From: Neoscytalidium dimidiatum
Lineage: Eukaryota > Ascomycota > Dothideomycetes > Botryosphaeriales > Botryosphaeriaceae
DNA: 64,000 bases
Reading direction: 5' to 3'
NCBI GenBank assembly: GCA_037367355.1
Contig: CM074706.1
Span: 310,001-374,000, forward strand
The notes under the pieces were generated by a model. It ran no database searches. It saw only the letters and a program-made list of their open reading frames with translations, and had not been told where the DNA came from. Of the stretch, positions 11,373 through 22,139 are shown in pieces. The first letter of the stretch is position 1, and each line of letters starts with the position of its first letter. The translations under genes were made by a program, and so were the position numbers.

Positions 11373-12578
11373 ATGAGCAAGCAAAGAGTCCTCCTCCTCG
11401 GCGCCACGGGCGAGACCGGCAGCTCCATCGCGGAAGGCTTACTGGAACAGCCCTCCAAATTCGTCCGTCCTCCGCAACTTGTAAACTGCAACGGCTTGCT
11501 GAGATACATAGCCAGGATGTGGAAGCGCTCGTCCGCCCTTCGTCAGCGGAGAAGGCAAGCACTAAAAAGCTCGCTGAGAGAGGTATCACCCTCCGCATCG
11601 CCGACATAAACGGCCTCGTCGAAGACTTGATCCCTACGCTGAGCGGTGTCGATGTCATCATCAGCGCCATTGATGCCATGAGCCTTGCTTCTCAGAAGAA
11701 CCTCGCGACTGCCGCCAAGAAGGCAGGCGTCAAGCGTTTTCTACCCTGCATGTTCGCCACCGTCACACCCCCAGGCGGCATCATGAACATGCGGGACGCC
11801 GTAAGACACCCAGAACCCTCCCTTTCCCCCTCCCCCCATCTACTGTTTCCTTCTACCGACCGATGACAATTCTATCCTTAATACTTGATGACTGACCGCG
11901 GGCCACCGCCCGCCTCGCTCACAGAAGGAAGAAGTAATCCAACACGTCCGCAAGCTCTACCTGCCCTACACCATCATCGATGTCGGCTGGTGGTACCAGA
12001 TCGGCTTTCCAACCGTCCCGTCCGGCCGGCTCGACTACGCCGTCGCGGCCACGTCCAAGCCGCTGCACGGCGACGGCACCGCGCGCAACCTCTACACCGA
12101 CCGCGACGACATCGGCCGCTTCGTTGCGCGCATCATCGCCGACCCGCGCACCGTCAACAAGTACGTCGTCGCGTGGGGCGAGGAGCTCGCGGAGCGCGAC
12201 GTCTGGGCGCTCACCGAGCAGGTCGCGGGCGAAGAGATCGTCGAGCGCAAGTACGTGCCCGCCGAGGAGACGCTGGCCGCGATCGCCGCCGCGGAGAGGG
12301 CCGCGGCGGCCGACCCGGCCAACCCGGCGCTGGCCATGCAGCTGGGCGCGCTTCAGTACGAGAACACCATGTTCCTGCGGCCGGACAACACGCTCGAGTA
12401 CGCAAAGTATCTGGGCTACCTGGACGCCCGCGAGCTGTACCCCGATTTCAAGCCGACGTCGTTCAGGGAGTTTTTGGCCGGCGTCTTAGCCGGGAGGGGC
12501 AGGAAGCCGTATCAGGGGGACGGCGGGACGGCGCAGTTTTTCAAGGAATTGCGGGAGGGGTCGGCTGGAAAGGCGTAA
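11373..12578 (+). CDS. NmrA-like NAD(P)-binding reductase / isoflavone-reductase-like
   Basis: Rossmann-fold protein of the NmrA / phenylcoumaran benzylic ether-isoflavone reductase group, which are redox sensors or small-molecule reductases. Three exons: 11373-11462, 11516-11800 and 11925-12578, total 1029 nt, 342 residues. The nucleotide-binding motif GATGETG is at residues 10-16, followed by VEALVRPSS, GVDVIISAI and KRFLPCMF. The last exon carries DVGWWYQ and DDIGRFVARII, standard for this family. I choose donor 11463 (GTCCGT) rather than GTAAAC at 11481 because the latter would make a 35 nt intron and insert six residues into beta strand 2. The last exon is strikingly GC-rich, while flanking DNA is AT-rich. 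Substrate unknown. Confidence 0.8.
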
Positions 12579-13017
12579 CAGAGAACAGGGGGAAACGGGT
12601 GCATGTTGATTTCCGAGCGGCATTCGTTGTATTGAGAGCAAATGCGACGTGATAAGATGCGTAAGCCATAGTAGACGGGTGGTGCCAGGGCGCGAGCCAT
12701 GGATATGCTCTTCATGTTTGCGTTGATATTGGCGTTCTTGCTCCTTGGCATCGGCCAGCTGTCTCTCGAACTCAGTTATCATCTGTGCCACGACGAGAGC
12801 CATAAGTTATAAGCCGACAGAGTAACCGACCTATCGATTAGTTATTACTAAACCCTTTATATTTCATTGGCCAAAGGGAAGCGTGCGCCCACGGCTGACT
12901 GACTGGCTGGCATAGTCGGTTCCAGCCGACACAAAAGTTCACTAATCAACCTAGATAGCTCAGACGTGATTAGAATATAGGAGAACCGAAAGTTGTCACC
13001 ACAGTTCCCCCTCTCTG
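12579..13017. other. Intergenic, no gene seen
   Basis: Spacer between the NmrA-like and tautomerase genes; presumably holds the terminator of the first and the promoter of the second. No motif I can support. Confidence 0.4.
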
Positions 13018-13560
13018 AGTAATTACCTTTGCTATTACTCAGTGCCCTCTAGTCTTCTAGCTATATTGTCCCAGCTTATTCCTGTTTTCGTCGTTGCCCG
13101 CATGCGCATCACCACAGTGCCTCTTTGGATCTTCACGCACAGCGCCGGGGTCTTTACTCCCGAATACAAGCAGGACCTAGTAAAGGCAATCACATGTCTG
13201 TACACCAGGATGCGCTTGCCCGAGCTCTACGTTAGTGTTCAATTCTTTGAGAGGGGGCCGGACGACTTCTTCTGCGGTGAGCAGAGCGCTAAAAATTTCA
13301 TCACTATAAATATAATTCACATCGCCCGCGCAATTACCAACGCGGCAGACCTCGACAAATTTTTCGGGAAAGTTGATTCGATGTTGAATCCACGAATGAA
13401 GGTCAATGGTATGAGCTGGGAACACTTCATCCACCAAGCGCCGCGCGAGTCCTGGAGGATCAACGGCATTTTGCCGCCACCAACAGGGTCAGAGATGGAG
13501 AAGAGATGGTTAGCGGCCAATGAGCCCCTAGAGGAGGGCCCCCAGAAGGCGAAACTCTGA
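13018..13560 (+). CDS. cis-CaaD-like tautomerase (Tautomerase_3), probable split start codon
   Basis: Small enzyme of the tautomerase superfamily, related to cis-3-chloroacrylic acid dehalogenase; such enzymes use an N-terminal proline as catalytic base. The domain begins PLWIFTHSAGVFTPE at 13120. Reading straight from ATG 13042 or 13102 would leave the proline internal and inactive. A GTAATT donor at 13019 directly after an A (13018) and acceptor CCACAG ending at 13117 directly before TG (13118) would join A to TG and create ATG-CCT, giving a 147-residue protein that starts Met-Pro (cis-CaaD is about 149). I annotate this join (13018, 13118-13560); the 99 nt intron is inferred. The residue aligned with cis-CaaD His28 is Tyr, so the activity may differ from dehalogenation. 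An unspliced 172-residue form is the alternative. Confidence 0.65.
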   Translation, partial: SNYLCYYSVPSSLLAILSQLIPVFVVARMRITTVPLWIFTHSAGVFTPEYKQDLVKAITCLYTRMRLPELYVSVQFFERGPDDFFCGEQSAKNFITINIIHIARAITNAADLDKFFGKVDSMLNPRMKVNGMSWEHFIHQAPRESWRINGILPPPTGSEMEKRWLAANEPLEEGPQKAKL

Positions 13561-14620
13561 CCTCTTACACACCTTCGTAAATGTATTTTCGACCTCTAGG
13601 TCAAGGCTCCCAATTGCACACAAAGGACGGAATAAGAGAACTTAAATTATGGCTTATTGATGCAGTTGTCGATATCCTCCTACTTTGAGGACTGTCTTTA
13701 TCGTGTTAACCTGCAATTGAATCATTGTGGGCCTCTCATCTTGCCTAGAGTCACGTCCGATCCCCTTTGCTGGCGCACATCTTAACATCTCATGAAGAGC
13801 AAGAACCACATTAAGATACAGATTGAATTAAAATTGATTAGCTTGTCTTGGTTATGATATCCGCGGTAAAGGTATCATATGATATGTATTATGCAACAAA
13901 TTAGGAGAGCGCCATGGAAGATGTTCAGACGGAAAGGAACGCGGGGTGGTTTGTTTTTCTTCTTTCTTTGGTTATCGTAGCCTCCAGTGCGGATGGCGAA
14001 ATGCAAGAAGTAGAGCTTACCTGTGCTCTTGGATACGAGATGAGCCGACCGTCCGAATCGTGGCTCATCTGGAGACTTGAGCTGTAGGACTCTCGACGTG
14101 TCCGTCCTATATCGACATTAGGACGCAAGCGAGTCTGTCTAGCTCGCGCGATCATGCTGACCGGCCCCACATTCAACTGAGCACTACGCTGTCTTCTGAT
14201 CCTGCACGGAGACGGTGTGACATTACCGATGCTCGTCTACAAGTCCGCCCCAAAGCTTGAAAGGCCTGCCTCGAGGAGCTACAGTTCGTGCACGTATGCA
14301 GTCATAACGAAGAAGATTTTAGCATATAGATAGCTTCGTGAGCGATCCCGTCAAGCATTGTATCAATGCATCGTACGACAACAACTGGTTGGCTGATCTC
14401 ACTTTATAATCCACGTGCTCCACCGACTATGAAGAGCGCACATTCATACATCAGCACAACTCAAACCAGACGAAGCGCAAATCTCTATCAATCAATAAAA
14501 ATCATGCCGACAAGACCAATAAAGACACCCCACTCAGAGGTCTATATTCCACGCAAATTAAGCCTGTATATTCCGCCCGCCTCGACACCAGTGGCGCTCC
14601 ACCTATCTGAATCAAATATG

Positions 14621-14645
14621 CCTGCCTGCCTGCCTGCCTGCCTGC
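14621..14645. repeat. CCTG tetranucleotide repeat
   Basis: About six uninterrupted CCTG units in non-coding DNA. A similar run lies near 22029-22053. Confidence 0.85.
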
Positions 14646-14703
14646 TCGCTCGCCCGCCTGGGAAGCCGCCACCACTACGACGACGTCTACGCTAGACCAC
14701 CGA

Positions 14704-14736
14704 GGAGAGAGAAGAGAAGAGAAGAGAAGAGAAGAA
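14704..14736. repeat. GAAGA-type polypurine repeat
   Basis: Five to six copies of an AGAGA/GAAGA pentamer in non-coding DNA downstream of the helicase gene. Confidence 0.75.
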
Positions 14737-14821
14737 AACACCTAGAAATGCACCCAGCCATCTACGCCATCAATCCTCCACCATCTACCTTTAAAATCCC
14801 CCTTCCCATCCCCGATCACAA

Positions 14822-17638
14822 TCACACGCCCCCATACGCGAAATCACCACCCTCATCCGCCCACCCGTCCTCAACAACACTCCTCTCGTACTCCTCGGCC
14901 GTCATCCCCGCCTTCCTGCTCCTCGCCTTCTTCTCCGCCGCCGCCGTCGCAACGCTCGTCTGGACCTTGCTTAGGCCCGCGTAGAAGGCGCGCACCTTGT
15001 CGTGCGCGACGACCTTCCTGGGGTCGAAGTTCAGCACCTGCAGGCCGGCCATGCTGGTCGCGCGCGACAGCGCGACGTACGCCTGGCCCTTCTCGAAGAC
15101 CTTGCCCAGGTCGACCTTGACGCGCTCGAGCGTCTGGCCCTGCGCCTTGTGGATGCTCAGCGCCCACGCCAGGATGAGCGGCACCTGCGAGCGGCTGGCG
15201 ACGACCTCGCCGTTGGGCAGCTCGTTCTTCCACGACTCGCGCTGGCACAGCAGGTCGCGCAGCGTGCCGTCCGGCAGCGTGAAGCGCACGACCGGGTACA
15301 GCTGCGAGCTGGAGCCGAGCAGGTCCGTGATGCGCGCGCGGCGCTTCTGCTCGAGCAGCATGCGCTCTTCCGGGTCGTCCGTGTCGGCGGCGGCCGAGGC
15401 GGTGCCGAGGTACTGCTCCTCGTTGTGCTGGTAGCTGTCGAACATGGCCTCGTTCATGAAGCCGATCACGCGGCCGAGCGAGCCGTTGACCAGCGTCTCG
15501 TCCATGTTCTTGATGAGCATGACCTGCGCGCCCTTCTTCAGGTGGATCACCTCGGGTGCCATGCAGTTCGCGAGCAGCTTGTCACGCTGGGCCTTGTCTG
15601 CCATGGTCCCGCCGTCTTTGGCTGCGAATGTGCGAATGTCGCCGTGAAGGATGGACATGCGTCTCTGGTTTGCCTCTTCGACTTGCTGGCGCAGTGGAAA
15701 AAGCTCGGTGGCCTCGAGACCTCCCTCTGTCGTCAGTGGCCTATTCAGTTTTCTGAATGCTTCGACTGAGGTCTGCGAGAGACGGCCCTCCCTCATCTCA
15801 TTCAGCATTCCAGCGAAGACTGGGTCCTTCTGACGGAAAATGTGCGTCAAGCCTATCGTGTGTTCAATGACAGTATTCCAAGTGTTCGCATCGAACGCAA
15901 ACTTGGCGATCTTGTTCTTTTCGGGAACGGGCGGCAATTGGAAGAAATCACCTGTGATGACGAGCTGGATGCCTCCGAACGGTCGTCCGTTATTCCGAAG
16001 GCTTCGTGCAATGGCCTCCAGCTTGTCGAAGAGATCGCCGTCAATCATAGACACCTCATCAATAACCAAGACTTTGAGTCTCATCCACCGATGTTTGTGC
16101 TTCTGGTTGCGCTTGATCTTCTTGATCAGCTCCTCCGTGGGTGCGTTGCCGAGGCCAATACCTGAGAAGCTGTGAAGGGTCACACCGCCAATATTACAGG
16201 CTGCGAGGCCAGTAGATGCAGTAACTGCGACCCGTTCAGACTCCCGTATGTACTTCTTCTTAAGTGCCGCGATAATCTCCCTGAGAAGGACGGATTTTCC
16301 CGTGCCTGCAGAGCCGGTGAAGAAAACACTCTTGCCCTCGTTGACAACAAGGCTGAGCACATGCTGTTGCTCCTCACTAAGAAACACTCTGGAAAGTTTG
16401 CTCCGCTTGGTGCGCATGGAGTCTGCGATTAACCCGCTCGCTCCAGTCGTAGAGGATTTCGTCAACTTCTTGTTCACCTCACGATGGCTCTTCTGCATTT
16501 GTTTGATTGTGCTCGACGAGGTGTTCCACAGAAATTTGTTCTCCTTGGACGCAGGCTTGTCATTTTCTTTTTGGACAGCCAGTTCTTCCTCCGTTTTCTC
16601 CTCTTTAGACCAGGGCAATGTCCGCCGCTTCGGAGGCTTCGGTCTATCCTCATGATTGTCAACGCCCGAGTACAAGAAACGCTTCAGAGCCGCTGCCTGC
16701 GGCTGAGCCTCAAGGTGTTCCGGAGGTGAGGAGGACCACGGGATTTGCTGAGTCGCACCGGGAGGTTCCGTCTCCTGTGCAGGTTGTGCAGCTTGTTTCG
16801 CCGTCGGCCTTTGAGAGTAATAACCAGAGTCCGTGCTCTGCGCTCGCGATAGGGCATCCTTCACACTCGGCAACAGTTGTGGTTTAGGCAATGGCTCGGT
16901 TTTCGTCGGCGCGGTGGTCTTATCTGACACTGGGGGGTAGCTAACGGTGCTTTTTGTGGAAGGATCCTCGATATCGAGGTCAATGTCATCGTCGAAATCG
17001 TTCTCGTCAAAGTACACGGGCATGGTGTCGATCGCTGGCGCAACCGGCTTCTTCGCCGGTGACGCATCATTGATGACATGAGGATTCTTCTGCGATCCGG
17101 CCTTCGGCAAGTCCTCTTCTCCAAACGCCTGTTGCGAGTCCAATGCCTTCATCAAGCCACTCGATGTACGCTTCAGTCCAGTCGTGGCATTGTGGACCGT
17201 CCGCCCGCCTCCATTGCTCTGCATAGATGTACCCGTCCTGACAACGTTGCCTGTTGTTGCTGCGAGGGGCCGGGTCGTTGTGGTTGGCTTTATCGTAGCC
17301 TGAGAGCCCTTCCCTGTTTGTTGTGGGGCTGCCGTGCCTGGGAATAGTTGTTGCGACAATGTAGGCTTCGCAGGCCGACTCGAGGCATTGTGGGTATCGA
17401 CAGCCTTCTTGAACATGGTGGAGGCGGGACGCGGACGCGCAATTGTGGAACGGTAGGACGGCGAAGTGATGGGATAGCGGGACGACGAGCGCGGCGCAGG
17501 CGGGGTGGCGGCAGGGCGGGCAAAAGGACGCGAGCGCAAGCGGGCAATAAGGGAGGTAAGCCCAGACACCATACAGCAGAGGGTCAAGGCCACACAGAGG
17601 GTTGCGAAAGTGGTAAGCGTGGTGGCCGCCGTTGGCAT
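14822..17638 (-). CDS. PIF1: PIF1-family 5'-3' DNA helicase
   Basis: ATP-dependent superfamily 1B helicase; Pif1 proteins act at telomeres, replication forks, G-quadruplexes and in mitochondria. Single exon. I start at Met 17638 (MPTAATTL), giving 938 residues; the frame is open to 17926, so a longer N terminus is possible. The first 60 residues are hydrophobic then Arg/Ser-rich, compatible with a mitochondrial presequence. Residues about 80-400 are low-complexity and probably disordered. The helicase core shows Walker A GSAGTGKS (about 442-449), ASTGLAACNIGGVTLHSFSGIG, Walker B DEVSMID, TGDFFQLPPV, IFRQKDPVF and the C-terminal WALSIHKAQGQTL and YVALSRATS motifs, all intact. The C-terminal tail is Lys/Ala-rich. 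The length fits fungal Pif1 (about 700-950). Confidence 0.93.
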   Translation of the reverse strand: MPTAATTLTTFATLCVALTLCCMVSGLTSLIARLRSRPFARPAATPPAPRSSSRYPITSPSYRSTIARPRPASTMFKKAVDTHNASSRPAKPTLSQQLFPGTAAPQQTGKGSQATIKPTTTTRPLAATTGNVVRTGTSMQSNGGGRTVHNATTGLKRTSSGLMKALDSQQAFGEEDLPKAGSQKNPHVINDASPAKKPVAPAIDTMPVYFDENDFDDDIDLDIEDPSTKSTVSYPPVSDKTTAPTKTEPLPKPQLLPSVKDALSRAQSTDSGYYSQRPTAKQAAQPAQETEPPGATQQIPWSSSPPEHLEAQPQAAALKRFLYSGVDNHEDRPKPPKRRTLPWSKEEKTEEELAVQKENDKPASKENKFLWNTSSSTIKQMQKSHREVNKKLTKSSTTGASGLIADSMRTKRSKLSRVFLSEEQQHVLSLVVNEGKSVFFTGSAGTGKSVLLREIIAALKKKYIRESERVAVTASTGLAACNIGGVTLHSFSGIGLGNAPTEELIKKIKRNQKHKHRWMRLKVLVIDEVSMIDGDLFDKLEAIARSLRNNGRPFGGIQLVITGDFFQLPPVPEKNKIAKFAFDANTWNTVIEHTIGLTHIFRQKDPVFAGMLNEMREGRLSQTSVEAFRKLNRPLTTEGGLEATELFPLRQQVEEANQRRMSILHGDIRTFAAKDGGTMADKAQRDKLLANCMAPEVIHLKKGAQVMLIKNMDETLVNGSLGRVIGFMNEAMFDSYQHNEEQYLGTASAAADTDDPEERMLLEQKRRARITDLLGSSSQLYPVVRFTLPDGTLRDLLCQRESWKNELPNGEVVASRSQVPLILAWALSIHKAQGQTLERVKVDLGKVFEKGQAYVALSRATSMAGLQVLNFDPRKVVAHDKVRAFYAGLSKVQTSVATAAAEKKARSRKAGMTAEEYERSVVEDGWADEGGDFAYGGV

Positions 17639-19282
17639 CGAGATGGACTCGCGTATCGAGTGCCTGCGCGGTGGAGGAAAGACGCGACGCGCTCGCGGCA
17701 CGGACCCGCTTAATTGTCGTCCGCCGATGACATCGCAGCACGCGCACGTGACCATGGAATACTGAGGCGTCGGCTGGGCGACATCGTCACCGCTTGGCCG
17801 AGATGAGCAGGGCTGTTTCATCGTCTCACTTGCTGTGCCACCTTGCGCACGCCGTCCGTGAGTCATTATGCACCTCCAGCAATCCTCAGTCTCACGTTCG
17901 GGCGGCATGGACATCCTCCCGTACACAGAGCCACACGTCGTAGCAGATCAGTCTTAACAAGAGGAAATAGATTCCACTGCCTAGACTCTCGGGGCGAACG
18001 GCAAAACAGCCCCTGAACCCACAAAGCCCCACTAAGTATAGCATATGACAGCACACACGCGCGCGCGCGCGCGCGCAGAGCACAGTCGTAGAAGCGAGCG
18101 CATGCCCGTCCAACACGCAGAGCCGTGTGAGAATATAGAAACTCTTCCTCGATTATTCAGAATCACCCTTCATCCTACTTTTGCTTTTTCGATCCTCCCT
18201 AATTTCCTGCATCCGCTTCTGGAATAGCCACCTTTTTTGACCCCAAGCCAACAGAGAGAGGGAGAAAAAAAAAAAGACTTGTAGGAAGAGGAGAGAAAAC
18301 CCAAGGCCACGAACCTCTATGGATGACGAACCTCTCGCGCAACAACAGAGCAGCGGCGTGCACTACGCTCGCAGGAAATAATGGTCGAGGGAAAACAGTG
18401 GATATGAAGAGAAATGCAACAAGCAGTCTTTTTGGTCGTTTCGTCATCTTCATGCCTCATGATCGTTGCCCAAACAAGCCAGAACTGATGCCAGCCAGCC
18501 CGTGTGAACCTTTTGTTTTGCCCATACGCGTAACACAGAATATTCGAACAAACACACGCCTGTCTCCGGTGCGAAGCGTCGAGCATGCAGTTAATCGAGC
18601 AGCAGCTTGTGCAAATGAAATCTCGAGCCGAAGGAAACAGCGTTTGATGAGAAAAGCCATATCAGAATGTACGAGATACTGAAAGCAGAGCCCATTGCAG
18701 ATCGTTCCCATAAATCCAGAAAAGAAACGCTCGTCGATGAAGCTAATGAGAAAGCAGCCAGTACCTGCGACAAAGGGGGTATGTGTAGATAAGAAAGTGA
18801 TTTTCTGTAAAGAGCAGAGAGGAGCACGTTACATCATGATTTGTCTGATTTGAACCACCGCCAACGAAAAAGAAGCCAGCAATATTTTTTTTCCAAATAG
18901 AAGAATCATTGCGGAGCAATTGCAAAGACGACAGAACTAAGGAACCCCGGCATTTGATGAAGAAACCGTGTCGACATGCTTGTTTGAGTGCTCGAAAAAG
19001 AAACCCACTCGCAACCCTTGACCCTTGTGTGAACGCAGCAATTTGTTGTGAATCCCGTCAAAAACCCCTCTTCTCCTAGAAACAAATGACAACTACAGTA
19101 TGAACCGGTGCAAGGGGTGGGGAAGAAGCTGCTTGCATCCCAGCATTTTTACAAACGTGAAAAGCGACCATACGGTAGTTATCCAAGCACGGCTTGAAGG
19201 TTCTCGTTCGAAGAGGTGAAAGTCGAAGCGAAGACATACGCGAAAACTCGGCCGTTGCGCAAGGGGTAGTGAGCGGCGTCGT
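17639..19282. other. Intergenic: PIF1 upstream region and 3' side of the RRM gene
   Basis: About 1.6 kb. The part next to 17638 is the helicase promoter or leader and includes a frame open to 17926. The rest has no coding support. A CA/CG alternating tract lies at 18051-18077. Confidence 0.5.
18051..18077. repeat. Alternating purine-pyrimidine (CA)n(CG)n tract
   Basis: A run of CA units passing into about ten CG units. Such tracts can adopt Z-DNA; here it sits 0.4 kb upstream of the helicase start. Confidence 0.85.
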
Positions 19283-21205
19283 CTAGCCCGAGTATCCCTG
19301 GAAGCCGTTGTTGACCTGACCGAAGCCACCGGGAGTAGGCTGAGCCCACTGCTGGGCACCTGCGTTACCACGACCGAACCCACCAGCGCTACCGGGCATC
19401 TGCTGGTAAGGTTGAGCCATGGCAGGGCCACCGAATCCACCCTGGTTCTGCGCGAATGGCTGACCTCCCGGGCTGGGGCCTGAAATTTCTGTCAGAACGT
19501 CACGATCCCACGCTTGGATGTTCGGGGAGAATACGTACCCTGAGGAGAGCCCATGGGGCCTCCAGGTCCACCGTACTGCGGGAAGTAGGCGTTAGGAGTG
19601 GGCGGGTAGGCGGAGTTGGGGCCACCGGCCGGGGAGTATCCATCGAACTGGCCAGTCGGGGGACGGTCCTTGCCCCACTGTGATCCTGTTAGTAACAGAA
19701 AATGAAAAAAAAAATTCTAGGCCAGTCTCAACGTACGCTGCACTTCAAGGGACGGCCGTTGACGTTGTAGCCATTGAGCTGGCAGATGGCCATGGCAGCG
19801 TTCTCGTGGGTATCCATCTTGATGAAAGCAAATCCGCGGTCGCTCTGGAAGCGCGTCTCAACAACGTAGCCAAAGTTCTGGAAAAGAGGAACGAGATCGG
19901 ACTGAGTCGTGTAGGGCGTCAGGTTGCCGACATAGCACGTGGTCTGCCACTGCGGCGTCTGGTTGACGACCATCTCGTACGACTGGACGCCGTGCGTAGG
20001 GAAATGGTGGTGGCCGTAGGGGGTGGTAGGCGTCATACCCATCGAGGCCATGGCCTGCTGCTGCGAAATGGACGGTTGGCCCTTCTGGTTCGCCCAGTTG
20101 CAGCGAATGGCACGCGAGCCGAGCCACTCGCCGTCCATGGAGCTCAGCGCCTTCTCGGCATCACCGCGCTCGCGGAAGGCAACGAAGCCGTAGCCGCGAG
20201 AGCGGCCGGTCTTCATGTCCCACATGACGCGCGCCTCGGAAACGGCACCGAAAGCGGAGAAGGCCTGGAGGAGCACCTCATCGTTGACCTCGTTCGACAG
20301 GTCGCCGACGAAGATGTGGAAGTGGTTGGACGTGTCCTCCTTGGGCTGGTTGTTTGACTGGTAGGCCCAATTGACGCGGATTTCCTAGTGCGGGGGTTAC
20401 CAAACCTTGGTTCAAACTTTGGCTCCAGACGGGAGGGCTAGGCGACTTACGCTCTGGTGGACGCGACGACCGTTAAGGGTCTGCATGGCGCGCTCAGCGG
20501 TGCCGGGGTCATCGTACTCAACAAAGCCATAGTTAAGGCCCTTGGACTGGAATTTCTGCAGCCGTCAGCCGTGTAAGAGGGTCGTTCGCGCGCGCACAGA
20601 AGGGACATCAGAAGGGAGGGAGGACAAAAAAAAACAAAACGAGCAGAGCGACATCGTGTGGTAAAGGGCTCGAGTGCTCGAGGGCAAGTGGGTGGGGGAC
20701 CAGCAGGGTGGTGCGGGGCAGAGGTCTCAGTTCGAGGAGATATCGATAGAGGGCGCAGAGCTTGGATGGCGCAGGTCCCCGTATGCGACGCGACCGCGTG
20801 CTGACAAAGCCTTGGGGAAAAATTGAGGGCACATACGTTCTTGTCCGGGATGATCTTGACGCTCACGACGTGACCAGCAGTCTCAAAGATCTGGCGCAGA
20901 ACATCCTCGGTGATGCGTGGGTCCAGGCCGCCGACGTACAAGGCGCGCTTGTTCGGCTCGGGGGCGGCGCGACGCACGTAGCCGCCGGCGGAGGTGGGCG
21001 ACATGACGCTGCCGGACATTGGCGAGCTGATGGCGGTCGGGATGGGGTTCGTGTTCTGGGGGATTATGACGGGGGCGAGCGGCGGCGGAGGCATGTGGCC
21101 CTGGGAAGCCTGGGGGTTGCCCTGGGCGCCATTGTCGTAGCCCGGGGCGGCAGCGGAGGCCGGGGGCGGGGGCAGCGAGGCGCCGGAGGCAGCGGTGTCA
21201 GACAT
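19283..21205 (-). CDS. PUB1: Three-RRM RNA-binding protein, Pub1/TIA-1-like
   Basis: Binds U/A-rich RNA and, in relatives, controls mRNA stability and stress granules. Five exons on the minus strand: 21205-20837, 20555-20451, 20384-19737, 19677-19539 and 19479-19283, total 1458 nt, 485 residues. RRM1 starts with RNP2 LYVGGL (about 89-94) and has RNP1 LNYGFVEY across the exon 2 start. RRM2 has IFVGDL (about 182-187) and RGYGFVAF. RRM3 has CYVGNL (about 300) and RGFAFIKM and ends in the CSWGKD joint formed by splicing, as in TIA-1. An N-terminal Pro/Ala-rich stretch and a C-terminal Gly/Gln/Pro-rich tail are low-complexity and prion-like. Intron 20556-20836 is 281 nt, long for this window. Nam8-like factors are the alternative, but the domain order and tail favour Pub1. 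Confidence 0.92.
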
Positions 21206-21390
21206 TGCGGCGATGCGAGATGGCAGTCTGGTGGTGGTGCGGATGAGCAAGCGAGCTTCGGGCGCGATGGGGGAGCTGTTTTGGCGCGTGGGGGTTGGTG
21301 GTACTAACACGCGACGGAGCAGCAGCAGCGGCAGCAGCTAAGGGCTGGGAGACGACGACAACGACGACGGCGACGGCGACGATGACGACG

Positions 21391-21417
21391 ACGCTGAGCC
21401 TGAGCCTGAGCCTGAGC
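21391..21417. repeat. GAGCCT hexamer repeat
   Basis: Four copies of GAGCCT/TGAGCC in the leader side of the RRM gene. Confidence 0.7.
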
Positions 21418-22028
21418 ACGGCGGGGGCGCGGGGGCGGGCAGAGACAGATGCCAGATGCCGGGGCGAGGCGAGCGATGGCTGCGATGCTGCGATGCAGCG
21501 TTGCGAGGGCTCGCGGCTGGGAGGGCTGTGCTTGGGCGAGGCGAGCGAGGTTGTGTGCGGGTACTGGTACGCAAACCGACTCGCTGGGAGGGTGACGGGA
21601 GAGCGTCGAGGCCGCTGGGGCGCTGGCGATGGTCGAGATGGCAGACACAAGGAAAGCGGGGGCGGAGGGACGAGGAGGAGGACGGAGGGGAGAGGGAGAG
21701 AGAGTCGAGAGGGGGGCGCTTGGGCAAGCAAGCGACGTGCAGAGCTGTCTGGCGCGCAGTCGAGCTGTGGGGTGAGTGATGCGAGGTGTAAGAACTTCTT
21801 GGGCTCTAAGCTGCCGCCGCGAGCGAAAGCGCGCTACATGACTAGGGCTCAAAATTCCACCGGCCCGCTCGCGCTAACTTAAGAATAGCGCCTGAGGACA
21901 AGCCTGTCCAACGGCGGGATCGCCGGTGGAGGTGCTCAGAGCAGGGCAATGCCTAGTTCCACGTGCGCCAGTGAGCCGCATGCCTGAGGGCTGAAGCTGT
22001 TTCGAGAAAAATGCCCTGTCTGCCCGCC

Positions 22029-22053
22029 TGTCTGCCTGCCTGCCTGCCTGCCG
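22029..22053. repeat. CTGC tetranucleotide repeat
   Basis: About six CTGC units (TGCCTGCC...), the second such run in the window. Confidence 0.8.
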
Positions 22054-22139
22054 GTGCTGCCGGTGCTGCCCTAGCCGCCGTCGCGGCCGGTGCCCCAAGC
22101 CGCTGCCCTAGCTTGCCCTTAGGCTCGCCGTCCGCCCGT

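Larger units (their letters stand above)
13561..14821. other. Intergenic boundary region with simple repeats
   Basis: About 1.26 kb without a supported gene, between the accessory-looking left part and the conserved block. It contains a CCTG microsatellite (14621-14645) and a GAAGA-type polypurine repeat (14704-14736), just beyond the 3' end of the helicase gene. Confidence 0.5.

Noticed and set aside
11481..11515. 35 nt intron in the NmrA-like gene
   Set aside because: Too short for fungal splicing; donor 11463 gives 53 nt and a better match to the family.
11885..12652. Long Arg-rich frame over the NmrA-like gene
   Set aside because: A shadow of the GC-rich third exon in another phase; the NmrA frame carries the family motifs.
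15002..15769. Plus-strand frame antisense to the helicase
   Set aside because: Mirrors the codon pattern of the opposite strand, where intact helicase motifs lie.
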